Source: Enoplosus armatus (Eukaryota; Chordata; Actinopteri; Centrarchiformes; Enoplosidae). Taken from it: a DNA stretch of 64,000 bases. Position 1 is the stretch's first letter. Every line of letters begins with the position of its first letter. The stretch covers positions 25,436,010-25,500,009 of the forward strand of contig NC_092190.1 of the NCBI RefSeq assembly GCF_043641665.1. The letters are read 5' to 3'. Positions 33,750 through 46,742 of this stretch are shown piece by piece. The position numbers and the translations under genes are program-made. A model generated the notes under the pieces. That model had not been told where the DNA came from and made no database searches. It worked only from the letters and a program-made list of their open reading frames with translations.

Positions 33750-34865
33750 TCATGTATTGATGCTGTCACGTGAAAACCTTTCAACTCCACAGGAGTTTCT
33801 CTTCGTTGAAGCATCACATGGATGGAGAAAGTTCTTCTTCCAGACTGGAGACCTAACAACAACAACAACAACAATAAGGCTTGTTTTCTTTACACCCTGA
33901 ACCAGAATCACCTGCAGCAGCATTGGACCCCTCCACTCCCTCCTGACTTCCTGCAGCAATGTGAGGAAATGTTAACCTGTACTGAGCATTACTTTCATTA
34001 TTGATTAATCTGTCAATTATTTTCTCAATTAATGGAGCACTCCAAAGACCAAAGATATTCAGTTTACAATCACAGAGGAGGAGAAAACTGACATATAGTA
34101 TTATTATAATTATTTGAGAAGCTGGAACCAGAGAATATTTGGGCGTGAAGCTATCAACAAAGATCCTCTATAACAGAAGATGACACATTACAAGCTGTGT
34201 CAATGGTATGAAATGATATTCACTTCCTGTCTCCTAAGTGGGCGTGGTCGCCTCCCCTGCCGCCTTATTTGGCCACTCGTTTTAGTCCTCCAATAATATT
34301 CTCTTTTCCCCTCCAAAAACAGTTCATAATAATGATAATAGTGTTACTAAGCAAAGAAACACACGTTTCATTTCAGTTTTAACTTCTAATTCTCCGCCGG
34401 TTCAGCCCCAGCAGCCAGAGGTGATATCTGTGCTGCTGAGACAGAGACAGGTCTCCAACAAAGTACATTTCCTCCTGATCTGTCCGTCTGAAAAAACCCA
34501 TTTTAGTGTCAGAGTGTTCAGAAGATATGTGGTTGGTGAAGAACGGGTCCAGTATTTACTTCAGTGACTACAGGACAAGAGAATGGGTCATAATCTGTGT
34601 TCACGTTCACTTCTCCCGTTGGAGTGAATAGACCTGCCGCTGGTCTCCTAAAGGGGCGGGGCAGTGGAAAGACCCATGTGACAGCAATACAGGAAGTGAG
34701 TCTGAGTTGAGCCGTCTCCTTTCTAAACCGTCTCTGCTGTCAACAAGGTTCTCATGCTACAAACATGAAAACTAACCTCGTGGCCAACTCGCCACATGGC
34801 TCCCCATGCAGAGTCCTCTGGTGAAAACAAACCTAGACCGGTTATATTCAGACTGCTCCGCGACA
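33156..34865. other. Non-coding with (GT)n and (AAC)n
   Basis: A (GT)n run lies at about 33712-33749 and an (AAC)n run at about 33857-33876. The frame around 33580-33900 has some low-complexity-free residues but no domain. No gene supported. Confidence 0.5.
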
Positions 34866-34869
34866 CTGA

Positions 34870-35045
34870 CAGGGAGGCCCTACAGGGAGCTCAGCCACAC
34901 TCCCCTACAAAGAGCTCACTCCCCTACAGCGACCACACTCCCCTACAGGGAGCTCACTCCCCTACAGGGAGCTCAGCCACACTCCCCTACAGGGACTACA
35001 CTCCCCTACAAGGACCACACTCCCCTACAGGGAGCTCAGCCAGCT
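34870..35045 (+). repeat. CTCCCCTACAGGGAGCT minisatellite
   Basis: About 175 bp of tandem units CACACTCCCCTACAGGGA with GCTCAGCCA or GACTA endings. The core CCCTACAGGG is nearly palindromic. Confidence 0.85.
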
Positions 35046-35104
35046 GCTGGCTCCTGTGCTGTCTTCTGGAGTCATGAGCTGAACGAATGAGTCCTGTCAT
35101 TCAC

Positions 35105-36135
35105 ACTAACATCCAACAAGTTCAACTCTGATTTGACCTTCTGTTACTGAACACACACACACACTGACACACTAACACACAGTAACACACACTAACATCC
35201 AACAAGTTCAACTCTGATTTGACCTTCTGTTACTGAACACACACACACACACTGACAGACACAGTAACACACACTAACGCACAGTAACACACACACTAAC
35301 ACACAGTAACACACACTAACATCCAACAAGTTCAACTCTGATTTGACCTTCTGTTACTGAACACACACACACACTGACACACACAGTAACACACAGTAAC
35401 ACACACACTAACACACACACTAACACACAGTAACACACACACTAACACACAGTAACACACACAGTAACACACACACTAACACACAGTAACACACACTAAC
35501 ACGCACACTAACACACACACTAACACACACACTAACACACACACACAGTAACACACAGTAACACACACTAACATCCAACAAGTTCAACTTTGATTTGACC
35601 TTCTGTTACTGAACACACACACACACACTGACACACTAACACACAGTAACACACAGTAACACACACTAACATCCAACAAGTTCAACTCTGATTTGACCTT
35701 CTGTTACTGAACACACACACACACTAACACACACACACAGCAACACACAGTAACACACACTAACATCCAACAAGTTCAACTCTGATTTGACCTTCTGTTA
35801 CTGAACACACACACACACTGACACACACAGTAACACACACTAACGCACAGTAACACACACACTAACACACAGTAACACACACACTGACACACACTAACAC
35901 ACACAGTAACACACACACTAGCACACAGTAACACACACTAACACGCACACTAACACACACACACACACACGCAGTAACACACACTAACATCCAACAAGTT
36001 CAACTCTGATTTGACCTTCTGTTACTGAACACACACACACACTGACACACTAACACACAGTAACACACAGAAACACACACACTAACACGCAGTAACACAC
36101 ACTAACACACACAGTAACACACACACTAACACATC
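35105..36135 (+). repeat. Composite array: 45-bp unit between (AC)n spacers
   Basis: Seven copies of a 45-bp non-simple unit starting CATCCAACAAGTTCAACT start at about 35110, 35196, 35320, 35572, 35670, 35764 and 35988. One copy has a T for C change (35590 region). Between them are (AC)n tracts and repeats of ACACAGTAAC and ACACTAAC, of variable length. It is a compound minisatellite. Confidence 0.93.
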
Positions 36136-39100
36136 ACCAGAGCCACACCAGGCCCCGCCCACCAGACGGCATCACCACCCCCCCATCACAGTGACATCAT
36201 CATCAGAGTAGAAGCCTTCACTCTGAGTCTAAATCCAGAAAAACACTCTTCACTCCAAACACAACACAGCTTCAAGACCAGCAGCTCACACTCATCAGGT
36301 CCTGTTTCACAGCAGCAGCAGGGGATTATGGGTAAACAGTATGAACTACCCTGTAAAACATATCAGCTCAGTTTGTCTTTCATTAAAGTCTAAAATGTTA
36401 TTTTCTCAGGAAACTAAATCCGACAGTGTGGTGACATTAAGGGTGCGTCAGCTGTGTCACAGACTGCAGTCTGTAAAGGTGTTCAGACAGGAAGTGAAGT
36501 CCATACAAAGAGAAGGAAAACAAAGAACTACAGTTGTTAGCAACAGCTAGCGGTTAGCTGTGCAGACAGTCCAGCCAAACTCATGTGAATAAGGTGATTA
36601 ATGTCTGATTCTGTCTGAAATCAAAAGCTTCACCATTCAGTGGTTCATGACGTCCTTCAGCTCAATGACAAGATCATTCTTGTTGAGTCAGCTCTACATC
36701 TTCACAGTACATCAGTGATTAAGTGCAAACTCCAAATGACATGAGCACAGATGTTAGCTAATGTGCAGATGACGTTAGCCTGTTGGAGCTAACATTAATG
36801 TTACTGCAGGATTATAAAAACATGATATAAAATGATATAAAACCTCTCTGGTGTTCGAGTTGAGCCTGAACTCACTGCCTTTAAAACTAACACTAACTTT
36901 ATTTTTACTGTAATATCAGTGACCAAAACAACATGAGCATATACAACAAGCTCTTTAGCATTAGCTTCAAGTGTCACATTAGCTGATTAACATGCTAACA
37001 TAATGTTAACATGCTAACAAGTCCTATCTGCTCAGTGACACCTGAAGGTGTCTCTCTGCGTCTGCAGGTGGACCCCATAAACCTGATTTGACTCTCTGAT
37101 GAACCTAAAATACATTTTGATACTCACCACGAGTGACAACATGAATGATGCAGCTGTATGATCATCTACAGTCTGGATATGTTGCTGCAGTTTGTGTCAT
37201 TGAGGGTGAGACTGCTGTCAAAGATGGAAGTGGATCAAACAGTTCTGTTTGTGTTTTAATCCTCCTCATGAACCTTTCTGCTGACTGCAGTAACATCTCC
37301 TCAGTGTTCACAGGAACAAAAACTCATCCTGACCAGCTCCTCACAGGCTGCCATCCCTCCTACACACAGATTAAAACAGAGATCCTGTTGGTCTGACAGC
37401 CTTTAAACAGGAGGAGTGAACCTTCTTCTTCTAAACAAACTCTTCCAGTAAACTTCCTTCAGCTTCACAGAGAACGCTTCGTTTGTTTTCGGCCTCGTCA
37501 CTCTTGTCTTATTCTTCATCTGTCCACACGACTGACAGGCTTATATTCCACGTAGGATGTTCTCATTGTCTCCAACAGACTGTGTTTTCATACCAACATG
37601 TGGGTGGACGTGTTTTATGTAGAGACAGAACCACCACAGGCGCTTCAGAAACACAAGAAGAAAGCCTTTAGAAGTTTCTTTAACTTGATGCTTTTAGACT
37701 TGTTTTATCGTTCAGATCAAATATCTGTTAAAACCTTCAACTGTATGTGTCGGCCTTCATTTCTCACAGTTCAGTTTCAGTCCCGAGGGAGTCCGTATTA
37801 CAGAATAAACCTCCTTAAACAACATGTTGGGGGGGACAAACACGAAGCTGTCGGGACGTCCTGACCCGACTCTGGTTCCTATGTAAACACTGAGAGGCTA
37901 AAAATCGCCTGGACGTCAGACGGAGACAGAAACCTGCTGCTTTCTGTAGGGCAGACAGAGCGCTCAGCTGGACTCTCACTGTACAGCTGCTGCTCTGGGA
38001 CCTGGTTTAAGGAGTTTCAGCAGATTCGTAGCTGCAGTTTGAGCTTTACTCGATGATTCTGCCCTGTTTTTAAGATATTGAAACTGTGAACCAATGAAAT
38101 CATCTCCTGTTGTCACAGTGTCGTTCTACTGAAAGTAAATCAGCTGCAGATGAGACTGACGGGTCCTACAGATGTGTCTACATGTGTGTCTGACGTGTGG
38201 AAGGACACTGCATCCAGCAAAGAAAACAGATCTCATAATTACAGGAAAGTTTTCTTGGAGACAGTAAATCATTGCAGATTACGAGATAAAGCCTCTCTCC
38301 ATGTTCACTATATAGTGAAAGTCCAGATGTGTGAACACAGCAGTCAGAGTTCAGCAGTAAAAACATGCAGAGAACCTGGTCTTAATCTTATCTTAAAACT
38401 GGAGATTTACATGACTGTGACAAGAAGAAACTTGTTATAGTTCAGTAATGAAAATACTGATGAAATACTCTTGTACGAATGTGTACTTGTACTGCAGTAC
38501 TTCTGTCATGGTACTTCTTTCCTCACGTCACAGCAACAGACTGAAGCCACCACACATGAACTGGTTCCTGTCTGTAAACAGTGAGACTTTCTCTGAGGCC
38601 CTAAAGGGATTCATCCTCCCACTCAGACCTCCTGGTTCTCAGATCAGGTTCACTTGGCTCAGAGTCTCGGAGGAACACCTGAACCGCTGAAAGCTGCATA
38701 ATCTGGGAGTCCTGAACCTCCCACGACTCCTGCTCCCGATCTGAAATTACAAGCTGATGTATTGAGATGATCATTTGATCTGGATTACTGTGACAATATT
38801 CTCTTTTATAGAGTTAATGGTGTTAAAACACATCACCTTTCAAAGCAGTTCACCTTTGAAACATGATGATGAAGGATTACTCTTCATCATCAGACTAAAG
38901 AGGTCTGGAGCTGCTGATTTAAGTCTTACACAGACTTTTTGACCACATTCAGTCCACTTTTAACACCTCGACTTCATTGTGGACCCTGCAGTGTTCAGAG
39001 TCCCACACAGGCAGCAGATCTGTATCAGAGCTGAATCACTGCATCGTAAAATACTGCACGCTGCTGTTTTCAATTAGCAGCCCAGGATCCTCACTAATCT

Positions 39101-39232
39101 TCCAACTGAAGCTTTAACTACTTCTGACAGCTCATTTCTCAGACATTGCGAGGAAGAAACTGATTTTACAAGCTGCAGCGGTCGAGACCTGAGAGGCTAA
39201 CTGCTCCCCACACTGTGTTAGCTTAGGATCTA
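36136..39232. other. Non-coding, nothing recognised
   Basis: About 3 kb of AT-rich sequence with GCTA words and short frames (36341-36550, 37145-37396, 37598-37864, 38150-38440), none with recognisable motifs or splice-bounded coding pattern. Confidence 0.5.
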
Positions 39233-39270
39233 GGTGTCCTTTAGAGTGGATTATTACTCTAAAGGACACC
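39233..39270. repeat. Perfect 15-bp hairpin, 8-nt loop
   Basis: GGTGTCCTTTAGAGT (39233-39247) and its exact reverse complement (39256-39270) around loop GGATTATT. Confidence 0.9.
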
Positions 39271-39930
39271 AGAGTTATTACCTCGATGAAACAGTACAAT
39301 ATATAGCTGTGCATAGATGGAGTTCTGCCAGAGCAGGACTGTAACATCAGGTGAGGCCGGCAGACTGAGACATGTCCGATCTGGACAACCAGGCGCTAAA
39401 AACGTCTCTTCAGACAAACTTCAACTAGGGATACAAAGTGCAGTTCTGCTTAAATGAATGAATGACCGTACGTCTTGGAGGGAATTTAACATTAATTTTA
39501 AGTTTGCAATAAAATATTAAGAGAAAGCTGCATTTTATAGCTACATTACTAGAATAATTACATAAATAATGTCTCCTCCAGTCTACAGCTAGCAAACGTT
39601 AACTAGATGACAAGCAGCAACACATCTTTCCTCCATCTTTCTCTCTTCTGACAGTTTCACAGAAACATCACAAAGCCAGCCTGTTCAACGGCTTGTGCTG
39701 CATCCACCATGCCTGCAGGAAATGACAGCTAGCTTAACTTAGCTTAGCTTTCATAGTCTAGCCTGTTAGATGAGCTTGACCTCTACATGAAATCATTCAA
39801 AACACAACCCTAACCCTTCATTGGCTCATATTGTTAAATGCTATGCTAATTACAACCTGCTACATCCATGGTGTCGGCTAACACTACTTAGCTAGATGTT
39901 TGGCTGACTGCTACGTAATATTCAACGTGA

Positions 39931-40587
39931 GAGAAGAACCACCTGCAGCTCAACGTGACAAAGACTAAGGAACTGACTGTGGATCTGAGGAGGACCAAGG
40001 TGCTGATGACCCCTGTTTCCATCCAGGGGGTCAGTGTGGACATTGTAGAGGATTACAAGTACCTGGGAGTCCACATAGACAATAAACTGGACTGGGTAAA
40101 GAACACTAATGCCCTCTACAAGAAGGGCCAGAGCTGTCTCTATTTTCTGAGGCGGCTGAGGTCCTTCAACATCTGCCGGACTATGCTGAGGACGTTCTAT
40201 GAGTCTGTGGTGGCCAGTGCTATCCTCTATGCTGTTGCATGCTGGGGCAGCAGACTGAGGGTGGCGGACTCCAACAGACTCAACAAACTGATCCGCAAGG
40301 CCAGTGACGTTGTGGGGGTGGATCTGGACTCTCTGACAGTGGTGTCAGAGAGGAGGATGCTGTCCAAGCTGTGGGTCATCTTGGGCAATGTCTCACATCC
40401 TCTCCATGACGTACTGGTCGGACACAAGAGCACCTTCAGTGGGAGACTCATTCCTCCCAAATGTACAACAGAGCGCCACAGGAAATCATTCCTGCCTGTG
40501 GCCATCAAACTGTTCAACTCCTGTCAGACACTCAGAAGAAACAGATCTTCTACATATACTACCTCACTATTACTTATTCTTAAATGA
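39931..40587 (+). pseudogene. LINE ORF2 C-terminal fragment (Rex1-type)
   Basis: An undisrupted frame from 39931 to the natural stop at 40587. It starts with KNHLQLNVTKTKEL, has the post-palm motif YKYLGVHIDNKLDW, then LYFLRRLRSFNIC, ILYAVACWGSRLR, LNKLIRKASDVVG and ERHRKSFLPVAIKLFN. These correspond to the RT region after box C, the thumb and the C-terminal domain. The catalytic boxes are not included because the copy is truncated. No internal stops suggest a fairly young insertion. It is not a host gene despite the clean frame. Confidence 0.85.
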
Positions 40588-40803
40588 CAGTGCAATACAT
40601 ACATACATATATATATATATATGTATATAGAAATACATATACATTGCTGTTGTATATATTTTTTACTTTTATTTTCTATTTCTTATTTTTATATTTTGTA
40701 CATACTTTTATTTCTAAATTCATGCTGCTTTTTAATCTTGAATGGGAGCACCGGTACTGTACAATTTCCCCCCGGGGATCAATAAAGTATTTCTGATTCT
40801 GAG
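39931..40803 (+). mobile_element. Rex1-type LINE, 5'-truncated copy
   Basis: Begins inside the RT C-terminal region (an upstream in-frame stop at 39928 marks host sequence) and ends in 'GGGGATCAATAAAGTATTTC' plus GATTCT. Between ORF end and tail is an AT-rich UTR with (AT)n at about 40602-40622. The tail matches 1421-1611 and the tiny inserts at 2989 and 12360. Clade name is from memory of fish LINEs (Rex1/CR1-group). Confidence 0.8.
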
Positions 40804-40838
40804 ACGAGAAGACAAAGTCTGGATGCAGGAGGACACTG

Positions 40839-41708
40839 TTAGCCTAGCTTAGCACAAAGACTGGAGGCAGGAGGGAGCTGATAGCCTAGTTGCAAAACAA
40901 CTCCAAGCCCGTCTTATTTATATGTTGTAGTTCGCCATCAATCCAAGACTCTAAGCTAACAGGAAATAGAAAGAAAGCTAAGCTACAATGTGTAAGCTAA
41001 CCACTCATTAAATAATACTGTCTCATTTCCTGTTTCTCTGTGTGAAATACAGAAGAAAATGGTAAACTAGTAAATACAGTTAGGCATGGATGGATGGCAC
41101 CAAAAGTTTCCTAAATGTTGTTTAGATGATGAATTAATTTAAATGGATTGTGTCTTCAACATGCACCTTTAGTTGTTATCCGCATCCAATGTTAACAAAT
41201 TGTGAGGTTTGAGATAAATACCTATTGAAGCTATACATCTATTCAGCTTAGAGGTAGCATCTATAACAGTAATGACAATAATAAATTCAATTTAAAACAT
41301 CAAACTAGCTCTTGACTCCTGGCTCCAGTCAAGTAAACCCAGCTGACTACAAGGTAGACTGGTGACTAGTTTATAAGCTGACAAGATACAACATGTAAAC
41401 CAGACAGTCTTGGAGTTGTTGGAAGGTGGATTTTTTTCTCTTTTGATGTCTTTGTGCTAGGCTAAACAAAACATACAAAGTGTGTTTCTGTTGTTAAAGG
41501 CAGCAGAACTCCACTTACAAATGTCACAATTTTGTCTCTTTCTTGTTTTGTTTTTTTATGAAATAGTTTGTGTTTTGCTAAATTTGTCTCCAACAATATT
41601 TTAGGACCAAGATATTTTCATAACATCTAAACATCCGTGTAGATCCACAACAACCACCACCATAAGGTTTAGAGGAAACCTACCCCTGCTTCCAGTCTTT
41701 GTGCTAAG
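40839..41708. repeat. Segment bounded by inverted 23-bp repeats
   Basis: CTTAGCACAAAGACTGG at 40848 onward and its reverse complement at 41686-41708 match at 22 of 23 positions, about 815 bp apart. The same motif occurs once at 18630. This could be one long inverted-repeat element or two opposite copies of a dispersed repeat. The interior has no coding sequence. Confidence 0.55.
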
Positions 41709-44027
41709 AATGTAAAGTTTGTCCTGAAGGTGGCGCTAGAAGAAAGATTATGTGGTCATAACATGTACAGGGTAAATGGAAATCTGACGGTTTTATTGGA
41801 TTTCGATATTCAAGTTAACATTTTGGATTCATCCTTTGAACCAAATATTCAGCATGTTTCCTGTCATGTAAACCGTCTTTGAGGATGTTGAAGCTCTGTA
41901 GATTAACTGATGAATGCCGATTGACAGCTGAGTGTTTGATTGACAGGTGGAAGGACCAACAGTTGAGTTATGTGAACTGGTGTCACTGACTGAACTTCAG
42001 TGAACTGTGCTGTTGTATCTGATGGTAGAAGACGTCCGTTGTAATCGTGTCTCACAGAGCGCTAACGTCCCGTCGTCGCCCTCTCGGCGTGACAGGCTGT
42101 CAGTTATATTTAACCCCACGGTGGTTCCGGGTGGATGTTGTGATGCCTTCAGGAGCCCTGATAAAGACCAACAGCATCCTGTGGTGACGAGTCTGACAGC
42201 AGGGACTCAGGGGGGGCGGCTGCGTGTGTTTTAATGCATGTGTGAGTCTTTGTGCATGAATGTGTGCTAAAACATATATATGATATTTCCCATAAAGGAC
42301 TTCAGCTGTGACCCGCCCCCTGGTTTCAGTGTGCCCTCTTGATTGGTCAGGGTGGGTGAACACATAAATACCACAATGTAAATTACAAAGTAGTATCATA
42401 TTATTATTATTATATTGATATATTGAATATATTATTTTATATACTGTAGTTTAGAACATCATATTTTATAAGTAGATCACATGTTTTATATGTTAAATCT
42501 GTTGCTGACAAATAAATGTAGAGGAGAAGAAGAACACTAGCAGTAGCATAAAAGGGAAATAGTAAAGTAAAGTAGAAGTACCTTGAAATTGTGCAGTACA
42601 GGAGTAAAAGTACTAAGTTACTTCCCCCAGCTGAATCAATCAGTTTGGTTGATCTGCAGATTTGCAAGAATCATCGGCCCATCATTACCCATAACACCCC
42701 TCTCTGAGCTTGTCTATGGAGACACAGAGTTTGGGCATGTCTTGACTGTTGGACGTAGAGGATGCATACGCCACTTCCACTTCCACTTCCCTCTGGAAAG
42801 TTGGGATTTCCAACTTCATGGGAGAATGGTGAACGAACATTTTAGAGAACGTGGAAACTGGACAGAGACAGTGAGTAAGTGAACTGAAGCCAGATTTAGA
42901 TAATAAGATGTTATGAGACATTATTAAAGAGTCCAGCTCAGGCTGGTGCTGGATCAGGACCTCCTCCCTGCTGTGTGATCCAGTTTGTCCCAGCTGGACG
43001 ATGAGGAGGAGGAAGTGGTGTTGAGATACCTGAGGAGGAAACAGGAAGAAGTGACTGTCAAGTGATTACTGTACAGTAAAGTGTGTGTGTGTGGGGGGGG
43101 GGGTCTGACAGTCAAACTGCAGCAGGAAGTGAATGTTCGGGCTGATAGTTCAACACAATGACAGTGTAGAAATGAAGAAGAACAGACTGACTGCTACTAA
43201 CTGCTGTTATTAATAATCGATTGATTATTTTCTCCATCCCTCATGACAGGCCACAACTAACTACACACTAAACTACAAAACTGAACTGTGTGTCTCTGCA
43301 TCCAGGTGAAACGTTATTGAATATATAGTTAGAGGTCGTCAGGGACATTCTCAATCTTTGTAACGTCAAACTAATATATTGATAAATGTATTGATCGAGC
43401 CATACGAACAAAATAAACACACTCAATACGTTGTTTTAGCCCCAGGCAAAGATCTCTGACAGTAGATGACACAAAAGAAACTTTTAAGATAAAAAACGCT
43501 GCCCGACAAATAACAGCATCATAAAACCATCATGTGATCAAACTACCGTCCACTAGAGGCTAACATGCTGATTCAGCCATTCTCATTTCACCATTTCACA
43601 GACAAAATGGCTGACTGCTTTGCTTTGGGCCTCACAGTCATCATCAAATCAAATCAGGCAAAGAAGCGATTTACGAGTAACAGAACAGACAACATTAAAT
43701 ATTGCACAAGATGTATTTACAGATTTTGATAGAGACAAACAGCTCAAATTAATTTTGACAAAATCATGTGGGCACAGATGACAGGAGTTAAAGGATCCAG
43801 GAGAGTCGGGGAGCTGATGGACTTCAGGCTGCGGCAGTATGTTATCTGTACAACACAAAGTGCCAAACGTTTAGTTTAGACGTTAAGGAAAGTAGCAGTC
43901 AAGCAGGTCTGCAGGTCTGAGGATCTTCAGCTGCCCCAATAAAAACACATTTAATTGACTCTATCAGGGGAGTGGGACAGTCCACCACTCCACTTCCTAC
44001 GTGCAGACGAAGAACGTAGAGCCTGGA
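41709..44027. other. Non-coding, nothing recognised
   Basis: A GT tract with a G11 run at 43081-43103. Frames at 42007-42234, 42583-42882 and 43649-43858 lack motifs. Confidence 0.5.
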
Positions 44028-44028
44028 A

Positions 44029-46062
44029 TTGACACTTGACTCTATTGCCCCTCTTAAAAAGAAGATAATAAAACAAAGAAAGTCGGCTCCATGGTATAAC
44101 ACCCAAACCCGCAAATTAAAGCAAACAGTGCAGAAACTTGAAAGGAAATGGCGCTCCACCAAACTAGAGGAATCACGTTTAATTTGGCAAGATAGTCTTA
44201 GAACTTATAGGAAGGCCCTCTGTAAAGCCAGAGCAGCCTATTACTCAACATTAATAGAAGAGAACAAGAACAACCCCAGGTTTCTCTTCAGCACTGTAGC
44301 CAGGCTGACAGAGAGTCACAGCTCTATGGAGCCATGTATTCCTATAACCCTCAGCAGTAATGACTTCATGAGCTTCTTTAATGATAAAATTCTAACTATT
44401 AGAGACAGAATTGATCACCTCCTGTCTTCAGGTGGTATCTTACCTTCAAACTCAGGAATCTCAGAAACAGCTGTAAAACCTGATGTATATTGAGATTGCT
44501 TTTCTCCCATTGACCTTCACCAAATTACTAAAACTATCTCTTTATCTAAGCCATCAACTTGTCTCTTAGACCCCATCCCAACCTGGCTGCTCAAAGAGGT
44601 TTTACCTTTAGTCAGCACTTCTTTACTAGACATGATCAATCTGTCTCTATTAACAGGCTACGTACCACAGTCCTTTAAAGTAGCTGTAATTAAACCTCTT
44701 CTTAAAAAGCCCACTCTTGATCCAGAGGTTTTAGCCAACTATAGACCAATATCTAACCTTCCCTTTCTCTCCAAGATTCTTGAGAAAGCAGTCGCCAACC
44801 AGCTGTGTGATTTTCTACATGACAATAGGTTGCTTGAGGACTTTCAGTCAGGTTTCAGAGCTCATCATAGCACAGAGACAGCACTGGTGAAAGTTACAAA
44901 TGACCTTCTAACTGCATCAGACAAAGGACTTGTCTCTATACTTGTTTTGTTAGATCTTAGTGCTGCATTCGACACCATTGACCATCATATCCTATTACAG
45001 AGACTGGAACATTTAATTGGCATCAAAGGAACCGCACTAAGCTGGTTTAAGTCGTATTTATCAGATCGATCTCAGTTTGTACATGTTAACGATGAATCCT
45101 CCATGTACGCCGTCAGTCATGGAGTTCCACAAGGTTCTGTGCTTGGACCAATACTATTCACCTTATATATGCTTCCTTTAGGGGATATTATTAGAAAACA
45201 TTCCATACATTTTCATTGCTATGCGGATGATACCCAGCTATATTTATCGATCAAGGCAGAAGAACCTCATCAGTTAGCCAAGCTTCAAGCATGCCTTGAG
45301 GATATAAAGACCTGGATGACCTGTAATTATCTGCTGTTGAACTCAGACAAGACAGAAGTTATTGTTCTTGGCCCTGAACACCTCAGAAACACAGTATCTA
45401 AGGATATTGTTACCCTAGATGGCATTGCCCTGGCCTCCAGCACCACCGTGAGGAATCTCGGAGTTGTCTTTGATCAGGACATGTCCTTTAACTCCCACGT
45501 AAAACAAACTTCAAGGACTGCCTTCTTTCACCTCCGTAACATTGCAAAAATCAGGAAGATCCTGTCTCAAACAGATGCAGAAAAATTAGTCCATGCATTT
45601 GTCACGTCTAGGCTGGATAATTGCAATTCCTTATTATCAGGCTGTCCCAATAAGTCCCTGAGGACTCTCCAGTTGATCCAGAATGCTGCAGCACGTGTAC
45701 TGACAGGAACCAGGAAAAGAGATCATATTTCTCCTGTATTAGTGTCGCTGCACTGGCTCCCTGTAAAATCTAGAATAGAGTTTAAAATCCTTCTCCTCAT
45801 CTACAAAGCTCTCACTGGTCAGGCACCATCATATCTTAAAGAGCTCATAGTACCTTATTACCCCACTAGAGCACTCCGCTCCCTGAATGCAGGGTTGCTT
45901 GTGGTTCCTAGAGTCTCCAAAAACAGAACAGGAGCCAGAGCCTTCAGCTATCAAGCTCCTCTCCTGTGGAATCGGCTCCCAGTTTGGGTCTGGGAGGCAG
46001 ACACACTCTCTACTTTTAAGAGTAGGCTTAAAACTTTGCTTTTTGATAACGCTTATAGTTAA
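44029..46062 (+). pseudogene. LINE ORF2 linker, RT and C-terminus, one nonsense codon
   Basis: One reading frame of about 678 codons interrupted only by TGA at 44491-44493, where copies 1 and 2 have TTA (leucine, in VYLDC). After it the frame is open to 46062. RT landmarks, counted from the ATG at 44632: [12 protein letters not shown] at 15-26, [15 protein letters not shown] at 36-50, box [10 protein letters not shown] at 106-114, box [11 protein letters not shown] at 164-173 and YADD at 197-200. The thumb and C-terminal signature APLLWNRLP lie near the end. One codon is missing before VSHG relative to copy 2. The polymerase would copy element RNA at a nicked target; this copy lacks the endonuclease and ORF1. 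Confidence 0.93.
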
Positions 46063-46742
46063 GGGCTGGCTCAGGCCTGCCTGGACCAGCCCCCTAGTTA
46101 TGCTGCTATAGGCCTACACTGCTGGGGGACTTCCCATGATGCACTGAGCTTTCCTCCTCTCCCTCTTCATCTTTGCACATTCATCACAGTCCAATGCATG
46201 TTACTAACTTTATTTCTTCCCCGGAGTTTCTTTGTGCTTTGTCGACTCGCAGGTCGCTGTGGATCATGGTCCTGGTACGCCTGGGTGCTGCTGCCGCCAT
46301 GGGCCTGCTTGACTCTCATCACTACAGTTATTATGTTTAGTCGTAGTTCTGTTACTATTAAAGCTGCTATTATTAATCTCAGCTAGTATTATAGCTATTT
46401 CTACTGCTCGTGCTGCCATACATCTTTGCCTATCTGTGTCTCTACGTCTATCTCTCTGTCTCTGTCTCTCTGTCTCTCTGTCTGTCTGTCTGTCTCTTTG
46501 TCTCTGTCTCTCTCTCTCTCAAACCCAACCGGTCAAAGCAGATGACCGCCCACCTAGAGTCTGGTTCTGCTCGAGGTTTCTGCCTCTTAAAAGGAAGTTT
46601 TTCCTTGCCACTGTCGCCAAAGTGCTTGCTCATGGTGGGAACTGTTGTGTCTCTGTAATAACATTATAAAGAGTCGGTCTAGACCTGCTCTATTTTGTAA
46701 AGTGTCATGAGATGACTTTGTTGTGATTTGGCGCTATATATA
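46063..46742 (+). other. L2 LINE 3' UTR (copy 4)
   Basis: Same UTR order as copy 1, with a CTCT/CTGT tract at about 46435-46520, 'CCGGTCAAAGCAGATGACC', CTCGAGGTTTCTGCCTC and AAAGTGTCATGAGATGAC. Short frames within are not genes. Confidence 0.8.

Larger units (their letters stand above)
44028..46742 (+). mobile_element. L2/CR1-group LINE, copy 4 (best preserved RT)
   Basis: 5'-truncated within the ORF2 linker at 44028 and complete to the 3' UTR. The end at 'GGCGCTATATA' passes into TATCTGAA repeats (46742-46760) in place of the usual TTGAA tail. ORF2 from the truncation to its natural stop is one frame with a single nonsense codon. No clear target-site duplication was found. Confidence 0.94.

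Noticed and set aside
35105..36135. CRISPR-like look of regularly spaced 45-bp units
   Set aside because: Spacers are (AC)n simple sequence of very unequal length, the genome is a vertebrate, and no cas genes exist; it is a compound minisatellite.
39955..40587. Clean 210-codon frame as a host gene
   Set aside because: It is the C-terminal part of a LINE reverse transcriptase with the element's UTR and GATTCT tail directly behind it.
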